In this document: positions 34,967-44,065 of the stretch, in pieces | Numbering within the stretch: position 1 is the stretch's first letter | Layout: every line of letters begins with the position of its first letter | Assembly (NCBI GenBank): GCA_002298995.1 | Contig: DBMO01000072.1 | Location: 248,001-312,000 of the forward strand | Source of the DNA: Desulfarculales bacterium UBA696 | Lineage (GTDB): Bacteria; Desulfobacterota; Syntrophobacteria; Syntrophobacterales; Syntrophobacteraceae | Reading direction: 5' to 3' | DNA: 64,000 bases | Position numbers and translations under genes: made by a program | Notes under the pieces: model-generated | The model's database searches: none | The model's input: only the letters and a program-made list of their open reading frames with translations | Told to the model about the DNA's origin: nothing

Positions 34967-35848
34967 ATGGAACGCAAACTTATCGTAAATGCAGATGATT
35001 TTGGACTCACAGCGGGGGTGAACGCGGGCGTGGCAGAGTGTTGCGAACGCGGTGTGCTGCGCAGTGCAACGATAATGGCGAACGCTCCGGCATTCCAGGA
35101 CGCGGTGACGACCGCAAAGCGATGTGAAAATCTGGGCGTTGGAATTCACTTTGTGCTAACGAGGCTTAAGCCCTTGACAGATGCCGCTAAAATTCCCGAA
35201 CTCGCCGGCGGAAATGGTGAGCTTCCATCTGGTCCAGCCGAGTTGCTCAAACTCGTGCTGACACGGAAAGGCGTCCGGGAGGAGATCAGAAGAGAGCTTT
35301 TCGCTCAGGCCGAACGGGTGTTCGATTCAGGGATAATTCCGACCCATTTTGATTCCCACAAGCATGTGCATCTCATTCCGCCAGTCCTGGAAACCATGAT
35401 CGAGATTGGCAGACGCTGGTCGATCAAGTGGATACGAGGTCCTTTTGAATCACCTGCGGGGTTGATATTCCTTTTCGACGTGGAAAGGAGTAAAAGGGGA
35501 CAGTTTCTCAGGCAGTACGCGGCGGCGCTTTGCACTTCCCCAGCGCGCATGGCATTCCGGTCCCTGATGCGCGGCAGCGGGATTAGATGTCCCGATTATT
35601 TTCACGGGATCTCCGCAACCGGTTTAATGACCCCGGATTTTATCAGGCGCTTCTCAGAAAAGGTAAAGCCGGGCATAAACGAGTTGATGACTCATCCGGG
35701 TTATGTGGATGATGACCTTAGAGCGCTCGGGACGCGGTTGCTTGGATCTCGAGGAAAAGAAAAGGATATCATCGCCTCTGAAGAGCTCAAGGAGCTTCTT
35801 CTAAAACATAAAATAGTTATCGGCAACTTTGGAGAGGTAAACAATTGA
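34967..35848 (+). CDS. ChbG/HpnK-family (YdjC-like) carbohydrate deacetylase
   Basis: A 293-residue metal-dependent deacetylase of the YdjC fold. The N-terminal VNADDFGLTAGVNAGV (Asp10, Asp11) and HFDSHKHVHLIPPV supply the metal and catalytic residues; ELMTHPGY adds the third block. It is adjacent to, and overlaps by four bases, a GT2 glycosyltransferase gene, so the two may build and trim an N-acetylated sugar on a lipid. A second member of this family lies in the hpnJ-hpnI operon near 52 kb; this copy is more standard at its N-terminus. HpnK-like activity on hopanoid N-acetylglucosamine is possible but not shown by sequence. Confidence 0.85.
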   Translation: MERKLIVNADDFGLTAGVNAGVAECCERGVLRSATIMANAPAFQDAVTTAKRCENLGVGIHFVLTRLKPLTDAAKIPELAGGNGELPSGPAELLKLVLTRKGVREEIRRELFAQAERVFDSGIIPTHFDSHKHVHLIPPVLETMIEIGRRWSIKWIRGPFESPAGLIFLFDVERSKRGQFLRQYAAALCTSPARMAFRSLMRGSGIRCPDYFHGISATGLMTPDFIRRFSEKVKPGINELMTHPGYVDDDLRALGTRLLGSRGKEKDIIASEELKELLLKHKIVIGNFGEVNN

Positions 35849-36855
35849 GCAGCAACAAATCGGACATATCGGCCCAGCCCGCGGAAAGTGGAACTCATAA
35901 TCGTCCTGCGGTATCGGTCGTAATTCCGCTTCATAACGAAGCAACCACGCTGAACGAATTGTATGAGCGCGTGCGCGCCACGATGGAGAGGTCTACGCCT
36001 TCCTGGGAACTGGTCCTTGTAAACGACGGAAGCACCGACGACACCCCGCGGATACTGAATTCACTTTATAAGAAAGATCCGCGGGTGATGGTTGTGCACC
36101 TTCGAAGAAATTACGGCCAGACCCCGGCGCTCATGGCCGGCTTTCATCATGCATGCGGTGAAATCATAGTATCCCTCGACGGCGACCTTCAGCACGCGCC
36201 AGAGGAGATCCCCAATTTCCTGGACAAAATCGGGGAAGGATACGACATGGTTTCAGGCTGGAGAACGGCCCGCTCCGATGCTCTGCTCACCCGCACTATT
36301 CCCTCTCGTATAGCTAACTGGCTAATAGCAAAGGTTTCGGGAGTCGACGTTCACGATTTCGGCACCACTTTCAAGGCCTACAGACGGGAGGTCCTCGCGG
36401 ACCTGCACCTCTACGGCGATCTTCACCGCTTCGTACCCGCGCTCGTCGCCCTTAATGGGGCAAGGATAGTGGAACTCCCTATTAAAGATATGGGCAGAAA
36501 TCAGGGAAAATCCCACTACGGGCTTTCAAGGACGTTCAGGGTCGCATTCGATCTCCTGACGGTCGGTTTTCTGCGCCGGTACATGACCCGGCCGCTGCAT
36601 TTTTTCGGGAAGCTCTTTCTCGGATTCTTCGGACTTTCCGGCCTTATCGGACTGTTTTTGGCTTATCGAAAGTTCATAATGGGAATAGACATCTTTACAG
36701 CGCACGGACCGCTTGCGCTGCTCGGATCGGTTCTGATGCTCACATCGGTCCAGTTCCTCGCAATCGGGTTGCTTGGCGAGATACTTACCCGAATTTATTA
36801 CGAGTCACAGGGGAAAAGAATATACTCGGTAAGGGAAGTCTGCAGGAGCGAGTAG
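35845..36855 (+). CDS. GT2 family glycosyltransferase with two C-terminal helices (DPM1/ArnC/GtrB-like)
   Basis: A 336-residue enzyme likely adding a sugar to polyprenyl phosphate. The GT-A domain has VSVVIPLHNEATTL, VNDGSTDDT (nucleotide) and SLDGDLQHAPEEI (DxD metal site). FGTTFKAYRREVL and GRNQGKSHYGLSRT are conserved in this class. Two hydrophobic helices (about 252-275 and 287-312) end the protein, as in ArnC and GtrB. The start is a TTG overlapping the TGA of the deacetylase gene (TTGA), with GGAGAGG seven bases before. Deacetylase - GT2 coupling recalls aminoarabinose or glucosamine lipid modification. Confidence 0.85.
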   Translation: MSSNKSDISAQPAESGTHNRPAVSVVIPLHNEATTLNELYERVRATMERSTPSWELVLVNDGSTDDTPRILNSLYKKDPRVMVVHLRRNYGQTPALMAGFHHACGEIIVSLDGDLQHAPEEIPNFLDKIGEGYDMVSGWRTARSDALLTRTIPSRIANWLIAKVSGVDVHDFGTTFKAYRREVLADLHLYGDLHRFVPALVALNGARIVELPIKDMGRNQGKSHYGLSRTFRVAFDLLTVGFLRRYMTRPLHFFGKLFLGFFGLSGLIGLFLAYRKFIMGIDIFTAHGPLALLGSVLMLTSVQFLAIGLLGEILTRIYYESQGKRIYSVREVCRSE

Positions 36856-36917
36856 GGCGGGCATCGGGGGCATTGGAAAGGTTCTCGAAAAAGCCCGGCG
36901 AAGGCATCCGACCGAAT

Positions 36918-37184
36918 TTATGGTTCCATTGCAGCATGATGGGATATAAGCGAATAATCCACGCAGTTGTCCTTTTCTCGCTCACTCACAAAATTCGTGT
37001 CTCTCAGCATATTGAGTGGGCAGAGGTATTCGCAGCCCCGCGAATCCGTTACCCGCAGCATCTCCAGACCTGAATCAGAGCGCGATTGCACCTTCTCCGA
37101 AGGTTTGTTCCTCTCCTCCACCATAAACTCGAATAATCCAAGAGTTTTCGAAAAAAGCCGATTCATTTTTTCCTTGGCATCCAT
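36918..37184 (-). CDS. Small conserved-looking hypothetical protein
   Basis: An 88-residue frame beginning MDAKEKMNRLFSKTLGLFEF, preceded by GAGGA at a seven-base spacing. It is soluble, with an amphipathic N-terminal helix, and has three cysteines (C51, C55, C74) in RGCEYLCPLNM and EKDNC. It is convergent with the GT2 gene and divergent from the transglutaminase-like gene. The composition is protein-like and no alternative frame is better, but no family is recognised, so the call rests on start context and composition. Confidence 0.5.
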   Translation of the reverse strand: MDAKEKMNRLFSKTLGLFEFMVEERNKPSEKVQSRSDSGLEMLRVTDSRGCEYLCPLNMLRDTNFVSEREKDNCVDYSLISHHAAMEP

Positions 37185-37456
37185 CGTAGGTATCCTCGCT
37201 AAGAAACATTCATGAAAAGAAGGTAACCACTCGGATGGGAAACGCTATTCCTATTTGAAGGCAAATCCCAAGCAATGATTCATAATTCATTGACATCTCA
37301 GGACTTTTGAATAGACTGCTCGGACCGGAACTGAGCCTGATTCCAAATTCATTATCCAAGTCGAATAAGCTTTTTACGTTCAATATTTAGGCCGTTTTCC
37401 GTGGGCGGTGTTGCCCCGCGCGACCTGTTTCGTAAATGCTCTGGAGGGAGGGTGAT

Positions 37457-39367
37457 TTGAAATCGCGTATTAGTGTCAAATTAGGTACCGCACTGATTCT
37501 TTCTCTGGCTATTATCTGCGTCATTCCTTCAGTCATAATCGCCCAGGAGAAGAAATCCGAGCCCTATTCGGGGATCATCAAGCTGGATAAATATCATTCG
37601 GACTTCGAAGTTAATCCCGATGGTTCATATAAACTGGTCCGGGAAATCGTTCATTCCGTTTTGACCGAGGAAGGTGTCAAGACCGCAAATCAGGCCTCCC
37701 TGCACTACAGCACCAGTTTGGATGAGATCGAAATCCTTTACGCCTGCACCATAAAGAAGGATGGACGACGCATAGACGTACCTCCGGCGAATATCCAGGA
37801 TAGGGATGCAGTTGCTGGAGGCAACCCGATGTTTAGTGACATTAAAGCAAAGGCAATCATTTTCCCAGACGTTGCCGTAGGGGATAAGGTAGCATTCTCA
37901 TTCAAATACATTCGTAAGACACCGCTTTTTCCAGGGCATTTCTCCTCTTCCGAGGTTTTCTCCAAGTTCATGGTCTACGATGATGTCAAAATAAGTGTCA
38001 GCGTCCCTGTAGGCACCCTGCCTCTACGGATGTTCAGCCATGGTGTCAATGGTGGAAAAATCGAGGACAAGGACGGCCGGTCACGATGGCTATGGACCTT
38101 CGAGAACAAAGAGATTGCCGTCCCTGAGATCGCGTCTGTCAGTCCGATGGATTACGGTCCCCGAGTTATTATCTCGTCGTTCAAGGACTATGGGGCTATT
38201 GCCGGGGCATATGATGACCGGGCCAAACCCAAGGCCAGGGTGTCGGAAAACATTAAGGCCCTCGCAACCGAACTCACCCGGGGCGTGACCAGCGAGCGTG
38301 ATAAGGCTGAATCCATTTGTACGTGGGTCTCGCAAAATGTCAAATTTGCCGGAAACTTTATGGGGGTCGGATCCGTGGTCCCTCATGACGTTGACGAAAT
38401 TCTTGCAAATAAGCTGGGAGATTGCAAGGACCACGCTACGTTGGTACAGGCCAGTCTGGCAGCTGTAGGCATTGAAAGCACGCCTGTCTTGATAAATTCC
38501 GGGTCAAGTTACAAATTGCCCGAGGTTGCTGATCCACAGGCGATGAACCACATCATAAGTTACATTCCCTCACTTGATCTCTATGTGGATTCGAGTTCCG
38601 AATTTGTTCCCTTCGGTCAACTGCCGCTGTCCTTGCATGCCAAGCCTGTGGTGCATACAGCCAATTTCAGCGGCATCCGTCAGACGCCTCAGCTTAACTA
38701 TAAGGCCCAAACTTCCACCATGAAGATGGTATTCAATGTAAATGAGGACGGGTCGGCTGATGGCGAGGTAAATAATAAAGAATCGGGCATTTCTGCCACT
38801 ATGGTCCGGCAGGCAATGGCCCAGGTCCAGCCAAATATGGAAGACCTTTTCGTACGGAGGATTCTTGAACTAAGGACCTATACGGGAACAGGCAGCATCA
38901 CCAAGGGCGATCCATGGCAGCCGTCTGAAACGTACGAATACGGAATGAAGTTCCACATCAATGCGGCATTTAATCTCTTGGGGCCGGAGGCTTTCTACAT
39001 TCTGCCTGTTTTCCCCAGCGCCGGATCTATCGCCTCGAATCTCTCCGGCCTGAATCTTCCGGAAAGAACACTCGATTATGTCTGCTCGGGAAATATCTCC
39101 ACCGAAGAATATGTTTTCAACTTTCCTAAGAACGTGAAGGTTGTTTCGGTCCCCAAAGACAAGCACCTAAACCAGGATAGAGTTAGCTACGATGCTGTTT
39201 ACAGACGCGAAGGCAACACTGTGACTATCGTCAGGAAGCTCGAAGACCGGATGGATAAGCGTGTTTGTAGTCCGGAAGAGGACAGGGACTACAGGGCCAT
39301 CGGGCGAGAGATTCTGAAGGACATTAAAGCGCAGGTGATATTCGAGCCTGCGGATGGGGTTCAGTAA
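37457..39367 (+). CDS. DUF3857 / transglutaminase-like exported protein
   Basis: A 636-residue secreted protein. A signal peptide (about 8-30, ending IIAQE) precedes a DUF3857 domain (about 35-210, starting YSGIIKLDKYHSDFEVNPDGSYK). A transglutaminase-like domain follows at about 260-390, with the catalytic Cys in NKLGDCKDHATL, His in AMNHIISYI and Asp in LYVDSSSE. The C-terminal 200 residues are beta-rich, as in DUF3857 proteins of Bacteroidota and Desulfobacterota. A TTG with GGAGGG just upstream is used; an ATG seven codons earlier has no ribosome site. The triad looks intact, so it may act as a protease or cross-linking enzyme in the periplasm; substrate unknown. Confidence 0.85.
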   Translation: MKSRISVKLGTALILSLAIICVIPSVIIAQEKKSEPYSGIIKLDKYHSDFEVNPDGSYKLVREIVHSVLTEEGVKTANQASLHYSTSLDEIEILYACTIKKDGRRIDVPPANIQDRDAVAGGNPMFSDIKAKAIIFPDVAVGDKVAFSFKYIRKTPLFPGHFSSSEVFSKFMVYDDVKISVSVPVGTLPLRMFSHGVNGGKIEDKDGRSRWLWTFENKEIAVPEIASVSPMDYGPRVIISSFKDYGAIAGAYDDRAKPKARVSENIKALATELTRGVTSERDKAESICTWVSQNVKFAGNFMGVGSVVPHDVDEILANKLGDCKDHATLVQASLAAVGIESTPVLINSGSSYKLPEVADPQAMNHIISYIPSLDLYVDSSSEFVPFGQLPLSLHAKPVVHTANFSGIRQTPQLNYKAQTSTMKMVFNVNEDGSADGEVNNKESGISATMVRQAMAQVQPNMEDLFVRRILELRTYTGTGSITKGDPWQPSETYEYGMKFHINAAFNLLGPEAFYILPVFPSAGSIASNLSGLNLPERTLDYVCSGNISTEEYVFNFPKNVKVVSVPKDKHLNQDRVSYDAVYRREGNTVTIVRKLEDRMDKRVCSPEEDRDYRAIGREILKDIKAQVIFEPADGVQ

Positions 39368-39435
39368 AAATCTAATGCAAATGCGCGGGTACGATTTGAC
39401 CTGGGCCGACCTACGACTTGACCTGACCTGATTTG

Positions 39436-39846
39436 CTACCTTTCAAACGGCTTCAGGTGCAGATGCTGTATATCTTCATTTAGAAAGAACCTGCTCTCCT
39501 GGACCTTTTTCTCGAGGGGACTGGTGGTAAGAATCAGCTTGTTTTGGGCTGCAAAGCTGTTGAGGGTTTTAACGGCCGGCAGGGTGACAAGCGCATCTAT
39601 ACATATTGCGTAGACGATTTCATTTTCACTGGTTACCGCTATTAAATCTACCGGACGGTCGATAATTCGTGGTGGGATATAGTCGGCGACGGTCCGAAAA
39701 CCGAGTTCCTGGACCATGCGGAAAAGGTGGCATTGAAGGGTCCTGTGGACTGCGCGGTCGCTCCTGAATGCCTTGGGAATCGAGCGCCAAGCCTCTTCCA
39801 GTTTTTCTTTCCAGTGTAGCGGATTTCGGTCCTTTTCATCGCTCAT
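39436..39846 (-). CDS. Hypothetical protein (136 residues)
   Basis: Start at ATG with AGGAGG five bases upstream; a longer frame adds 19 residues without a ribosome site. The first half is charged and helical (DRNPLHWKEKLEEAWRSI, DRAVHRTLQCHLFRMVQELG). The second half has alternating strands (PVDLIAVTSENEIVYAICID). An Asp-x-Ile ... Asp pattern faintly recalls nuclease-like folds, but the Lys of PD-(D/E)xK is missing, so this is no more than a hint. It stands alone between the transglutaminase gene and the peptidase gene. Confidence 0.65.
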   Translation of the reverse strand: MSDEKDRNPLHWKEKLEEAWRSIPKAFRSDRAVHRTLQCHLFRMVQELGFRTVADYIPPRIIDRPVDLIAVTSENEIVYAICIDALVTLPAVKTLNSFAAQNKLILTTSPLEKKVQESRFFLNEDIQHLHLKPFER

Positions 39847-39961
39847 GAGAACCTCCTGGTAAGCCCCTGATTTTTCGCTTGAGAATGCGGTAACTTCATC
39901 CATGAATCCAGCGCATGCATTAAATCCCTGAAGCCCCTTAAATCCCTAAACTCCTCAACTC

Positions 39962-41155
39962 CTAAACGATAACCATCTCCTCACTTGTCGGCGTGAGCGA
40001 TTCAATACCGGTAGAGGTTACGAGGTATGTATTCTCCAGGCCGGCCGAGCCCTCACCGGGGATTATCACCTTTGGCTCGAAGGCAAATATTATTCCCTCG
40101 CTGAGTACGAATTTCTGTCCTTCCGCGATGAAAGGAAACTCGTCTATTTCTATTCCCAGACCGTGACCGACAAAGGTGATCCTCGGGTCCGCGTGGCCCA
40201 TGAACCATTTGCCCCAGCCGGCTTCCTCGGCCCAACCCCACACCTGCCGATATATGTCTCCCGCGACCGAACCCGGTCCGGCGATCTCTCTTAGCCTTTG
40301 GTGAGCGGTCTTTACAAACTCGTAAGCTTTGGCGAGATTTTGCGGCGGTGGGCCAATGCAGTAGTTCCTCGTCATGTCGTTTAAATATCCGTCTTTGCAG
40401 ATGGCCACATCGACGCTGACTACTTCGCCTTCATGGATCTCGCGCTCTCCGGCCCCCTGGCCGAAAGAAGGAGTTAAACCGGGGCCGCCCGTGGGGGTAT
40501 CGGTATAGGATGGGACAGCGGCGCTGGGCCCTGAGAGTATATGCCCGAAGCTCATCTCGATGTTAAACGACCTGGTGCGCACAAATCCTGTGTTTCCGGC
40601 CTTTCTGGCAATCTCTTCGAGTTCTGCCATAAGGGCCAGTTCGCTTTTGCCGCGTTTGAGCAAGCAAGGGACCGATTCGTGGACTAAAATCGATACCTTG
40701 GCCGCCTCGCGAAGCATTTCGATCTCCCAGGGCGACTTTATCATGCGAACCTGGCGAATCAGAGTGCTGATATCGGTTATGCGCTGGCGCGGGAAGACTT
40801 TTTCATCGTAGAGAAAGAAGAGGTTTGCCGGAATCACATCCAGTTCGAATCCGATTAGTTCGGGCTCGTTTGAGCCGCAGGCATCGAAAAGTGCCTGGCG
40901 AAGTTCGCTGAGACTCTTCATGGCATGTATTGGCCTGATGGGAGAATCGGCGAGTGCCCTTTCCAGGCTGCGGCGCACCAGAAAAACCGGGTTTCCAGAT
41001 GCCGGTATTATGAGGTGCCCATCCTGGACGGTGCCGGTAAAGTAAAACAGGTCGGCGTTTTGGCGTATCACTGCCGCAGCCACGGAGTTTTTGGATAAAA
41101 GGGCCTGGAAGATCGCCAGGCGGTTTGCTATTTCACTCGCTGGTACCTGCTGCAA
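39962..41155 (-). CDS. M24 family metallopeptidase (Xaa-Pro aminopeptidase-like)
   Basis: A 397-residue cytosolic peptidase with a creatinase-type N-terminal domain and a pita-bread catalytic domain. The five metal ligands are visible: two Asp in SVDVAICKDGYLNDMTRN, His in FVGHGLGIEID, Glu in FAFEPKVI and Glu in GLENTYL. The TTG used here follows AAAGGAA and lies 17 bases after the MFS stop; a longer frame would run back into the MFS gene. It ends the HAD - tolC - emrA - emrB run on the minus strand. Xaa-Pro or dipeptide specificity cannot be distinguished by eye. Confidence 0.9.
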   Translation of the reverse strand: MQQVPASEIANRLAIFQALLSKNSVAAAVIRQNADLFYFTGTVQDGHLIIPASGNPVFLVRRSLERALADSPIRPIHAMKSLSELRQALFDACGSNEPELIGFELDVIPANLFFLYDEKVFPRQRITDISTLIRQVRMIKSPWEIEMLREAAKVSILVHESVPCLLKRGKSELALMAELEEIARKAGNTGFVRTRSFNIEMSFGHILSGPSAAVPSYTDTPTGGPGLTPSFGQGAGEREIHEGEVVSVDVAICKDGYLNDMTRNYCIGPPPQNLAKAYEFVKTAHQRLREIAGPGSVAGDIYRQVWGWAEEAGWGKWFMGHADPRITFVGHGLGIEIDEFPFIAEGQKFVLSEGIIFAFEPKVIIPGEGSAGLENTYLVTSTGIESLTPTSEEMVIV

Positions 41156-41171
41156 GTTTTTCCTTTCTGAT

Positions 41172-42737
41172 TTAGTGCATTCCGGCCCCTGGAGGCAGGC
41201 GCCCTTGGGATGGCCTAAGCAGTAGAGCAAGCGGTATCAGAATACCGGTTGCGATTGCAAGAGAATAAAAAGTGTCGTTAAAGGCAAGCATGCTGGCCTG
41301 GCGCATCACCTCCCCGTAAATGATCCCGAGTGCGCCGGTAGTGCCGGCAATTTCCGGACGCTGGTAATGCAGGAAGCTCCCGAGACGCTGGTACGCCTCC
41401 TGGAAAGCCGGATTGTACGGATTTATGTGTTCCGAGATGAACGTCTGGTGAACCTGCGCGCGCTGAGACAAAATGGTTGTGCTTATCGCAACCCCGAAGC
41501 TGCCGCCCAGATTTCGCACAAGGTTAAACACCCCCGAGGCATTGCCCATCTTTTCGATGCTGATGTTGACGTAGGCGGCCGTGGCCAGGGGCACGAAGAA
41601 AAACCCCAAGCCGATGCCCTGCAGGAATCTCGGCCAGGCCACCGAGTAAAAATCTGCCTGCAAGTTGAATTGCGCCATCTGCCACTGCGCGTATGCAGTG
41701 GTTGCAAGGCCGATTATGAGCAGATAGCGCGGTTTTATCCCCTTCTTCATCAAGATCCCTGCAAGCGGCATGACAAAGAAGCTCGATACACCGCCAGGCC
41801 CGAGCACCAGCCCAGCCCACAAAGCCGTATAACCCATCAGTTGTTGCAAATAGAGCGGCAGGAGCACTATGCTTCCAAAAAGACACAAAAAACCCAGAAA
41901 CATTATGGCGGTGCCGGCTGAAAAGCTCCGATCCTTGAATACCCGCAGGTCAATTACCGGGTGCTCAGTCCTCAATTCCACGATCACCAGCATTATCAGT
42001 GAGGCCACGGCAACTATGCTGAGGACGATGATAAACTGCGATTGAAACCAGTCTTCCCTCTCACCCTTATCGAGAACGATTTGAAGAGCGCCAAGGCCTA
42101 CTGTAAGCAGTGCAAGGCCCCATTTGTCGATTTTGAACACCTCCCGCTTTATGTAATGTGGATCATGTATGAAAACCGCCGCCAGAATCACCGCGAGAAT
42201 TCCGGCGGGAAGATTTATATAGAACACCCACCGCCAGGACCAGTTATCCGTGATCCAGCCCCCTACCACGGGCCCGATAATCGGCGCCATCACCACGCCC
42301 ATGCCGAAAAGGGCCATCGCCATTCCGTGTTCTCGCCTGGGGAAAGTCTCGAGCAGGATTGCCTGGGAGAGCGGCTGAAGCCCTCCGCCTCCGATTCCTT
42401 GCAGTATTCTGGATATTATCAGCACCTGCAGGGTAGGCGCGGCTCCGCACAGAATAGAGGCAAAGGTAAAAAGAGACAGTGAAAAAATTAGGTAGCGCTT
42501 CCTCCCGAAGACGCTCGAGAGCCAGCCGGTAATCGGGATGATAATGGCGTTTGAGACAAGATAGGAGGTAAGGACCCAGGTCACTTCGTCAACGCCTGCG
42601 TTCATGCTCCCCTGGATGTGAGGGAGCGAGACGTTGACGACGCTCGTGTCCATGATCTCGATAAACGTCGGGAGCATGACCGTAAGGGCCACGATCCACT
42701 TGCTGACGTGAGGAGTGGTTTGCTCTTGGTCGTTCAT
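41172..42737 (-). CDS. emrB: DHA2 family MFS drug exporter (EmrB/QacA type)
   Basis: A 521-residue inner-membrane transporter with 14 helices. Motif A appears as GWLSSVFGRKRYL, and motif C is MGVVMAPIIGPVVGGWI. The N-terminal VALTVMLPTFIEIMDTSVVNVSLPHI is the DHA2 signature (motif D1). It overlaps the emrA-like gene upstream by four bases. With emrA and tolC genes it forms a complete tripartite pump across both membranes. EmrB-like pumps expel hydrophobic uncouplers and antibiotics; specificity here is unknown. Confidence 0.93.
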   Translation of the reverse strand: MNDQEQTTPHVSKWIVALTVMLPTFIEIMDTSVVNVSLPHIQGSMNAGVDEVTWVLTSYLVSNAIIIPITGWLSSVFGRKRYLIFSLSLFTFASILCGAAPTLQVLIISRILQGIGGGGLQPLSQAILLETFPRREHGMAMALFGMGVVMAPIIGPVVGGWITDNWSWRWVFYINLPAGILAVILAAVFIHDPHYIKREVFKIDKWGLALLTVGLGALQIVLDKGEREDWFQSQFIIVLSIVAVASLIMLVIVELRTEHPVIDLRVFKDRSFSAGTAIMFLGFLCLFGSIVLLPLYLQQLMGYTALWAGLVLGPGGVSSFFVMPLAGILMKKGIKPRYLLIIGLATTAYAQWQMAQFNLQADFYSVAWPRFLQGIGLGFFFVPLATAAYVNISIEKMGNASGVFNLVRNLGGSFGVAISTTILSQRAQVHQTFISEHINPYNPAFQEAYQRLGSFLHYQRPEIAGTTGALGIIYGEVMRQASMLAFNDTFYSLAIATGILIPLALLLRPSQGRLPPGAGMH

Positions 42738-44041
42738 GGCCGAGCTGGAGGCGAGGTCGGGAGGGCCGATTTGCCGGATACCAGCTGCGCGCCGCTGCGG
42801 TCGGCAATGTTTAGTGTCACTTCAAGGGATGCTCCCACGCGAAGAGGTCGATCCGGCGGTGGAGCCTGGTCCAGGTCGATTCTTACGGGAATGCGCTGTA
42901 CCACCTTTATCCAGTTGCCCGTGGCATTCTCGGGAGGTATCAAGGAAAAAGCCGCACCTGTTCCGGCCCGAATTCCCGAAACTTTTCCGGTAAACTCATA
43001 GCCGGGATAGATGTCGGCGGATATGGATGCGGGTTGCCCGATTCGCACGTTTGTGAGCTGGGTTTCCTTGAAATTTGCTTCGACATAGATCTGGCGCAGC
43101 GGCACCACTGCCATGATGGCCTGGCCGGGCTGGATACGGTCGCCGACCTGGATGTTTTTCTGAGCGACGTAGCCTGAAATGGCGGCTTTTATATTGCAGT
43201 AGGAAAGATTGAGAAGGGCGGCTTCCAACTCGGCCTTGGACTTGTCGCGCTTGGCGGAAAGAGATTCTACCCTGTAGCGCTGAACCTCGACATTTGAACG
43301 CTCACTGCGCGTCGCATTGAGTTGAGCATTTGCCCTGACGACCTGCTGGCTCGCAGCGGCAAGGGCCGATTCGAGCGCTGCTATCTGAGAGTCGATGGCC
43401 GCAAGCTGCGCTTTGGTGCGCTCGTATGTGGTTCGCGCCTGCTCGGTTTGCCGCTCGGTGCCGGCTCCGGCTTTGGATAGGTTTTCAAACCTTTTGTAGT
43501 CCCGCTCGGCCTGCTTGAAATCAGCATCGGCGGCGGCGCGGTTGCTCTTTAGCTGACCAAGCGTATGTCGGGTCTGTTGCTCGGTATCCTTTGCCCCCTT
43601 CAGTGAGGCTTCGGCTGCCTGAATTTGAGATGAGGTCTGCACATCCACGGGAGGGACAGCGATTTCTGCCGCCCGCAAATCGGCCTCATCCTGTTCCAAG
43701 GTAGCCTTAGCACGATCAACAGCAACCTTGTAGTCGCTGGGGTCGAGTTCTATCAGGGTTTGTCCAGCATCCACGTGATAGTCGTTATCCACGAGCACCC
43801 GAGAAATGGTACCCGGCACCCTGCTGCTGATCTGGGCGCTGTCAGCCCTGGCGTAAGCGTCGTCAGTGCTTACGAGATTGCGCTTGAAGATCAACCAGTA
43901 ACCGAATCCGGCACACACGATAACGAGCGTCACGACAGCGGCGATTCGAAGTCGGCGGGCCCGCGCGCGCGGGTTGGCGGTCTCGGGTGTTTGTCCTTGT
44001 GTTTCGTCCAATTGTTGTACCCTTGGTATGCGGATGAGCAT
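42734..44041 (-). CDS. emrA: HlyD/EmrA-type membrane-fusion protein
   Basis: A 435-residue adaptor of the MFS-linked EmrA class. A single N-terminal helix (about 31-51) is followed by VSTDDAYARADSAQISSRVPG, the EmrA lipoyl half-motif. A very long coiled hairpin (about 105-265) and YCNIKAAISGYVAQKNIQVGD (second lipoyl half) come next. NFKETQLTNVRIGQPASI is typical of EmrA. A TTG ten codons downstream has a better ribosome site (AAGGG, eight bases away) than the ATG used here and may be the true start. It is coupled to the emrB-like gene by a four-base overlap. Confidence 0.92.
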   Translation of the reverse strand: MLIRIPRVQQLDETQGQTPETANPRARARRLRIAAVVTLVIVCAGFGYWLIFKRNLVSTDDAYARADSAQISSRVPGTISRVLVDNDYHVDAGQTLIELDPSDYKVAVDRAKATLEQDEADLRAAEIAVPPVDVQTSSQIQAAEASLKGAKDTEQQTRHTLGQLKSNRAAADADFKQAERDYKRFENLSKAGAGTERQTEQARTTYERTKAQLAAIDSQIAALESALAAASQQVVRANAQLNATRSERSNVEVQRYRVESLSAKRDKSKAELEAALLNLSYCNIKAAISGYVAQKNIQVGDRIQPGQAIMAVVPLRQIYVEANFKETQLTNVRIGQPASISADIYPGYEFTGKVSGIRAGTGAAFSLIPPENATGNWIKVVQRIPVRIDLDQAPPPDRPLRVGASLEVTLNIADRSGAQLVSGKSALPTSPPARP

Positions 44042-44065
44042 GAACGGAAATGAGCAGGAAAGGAT

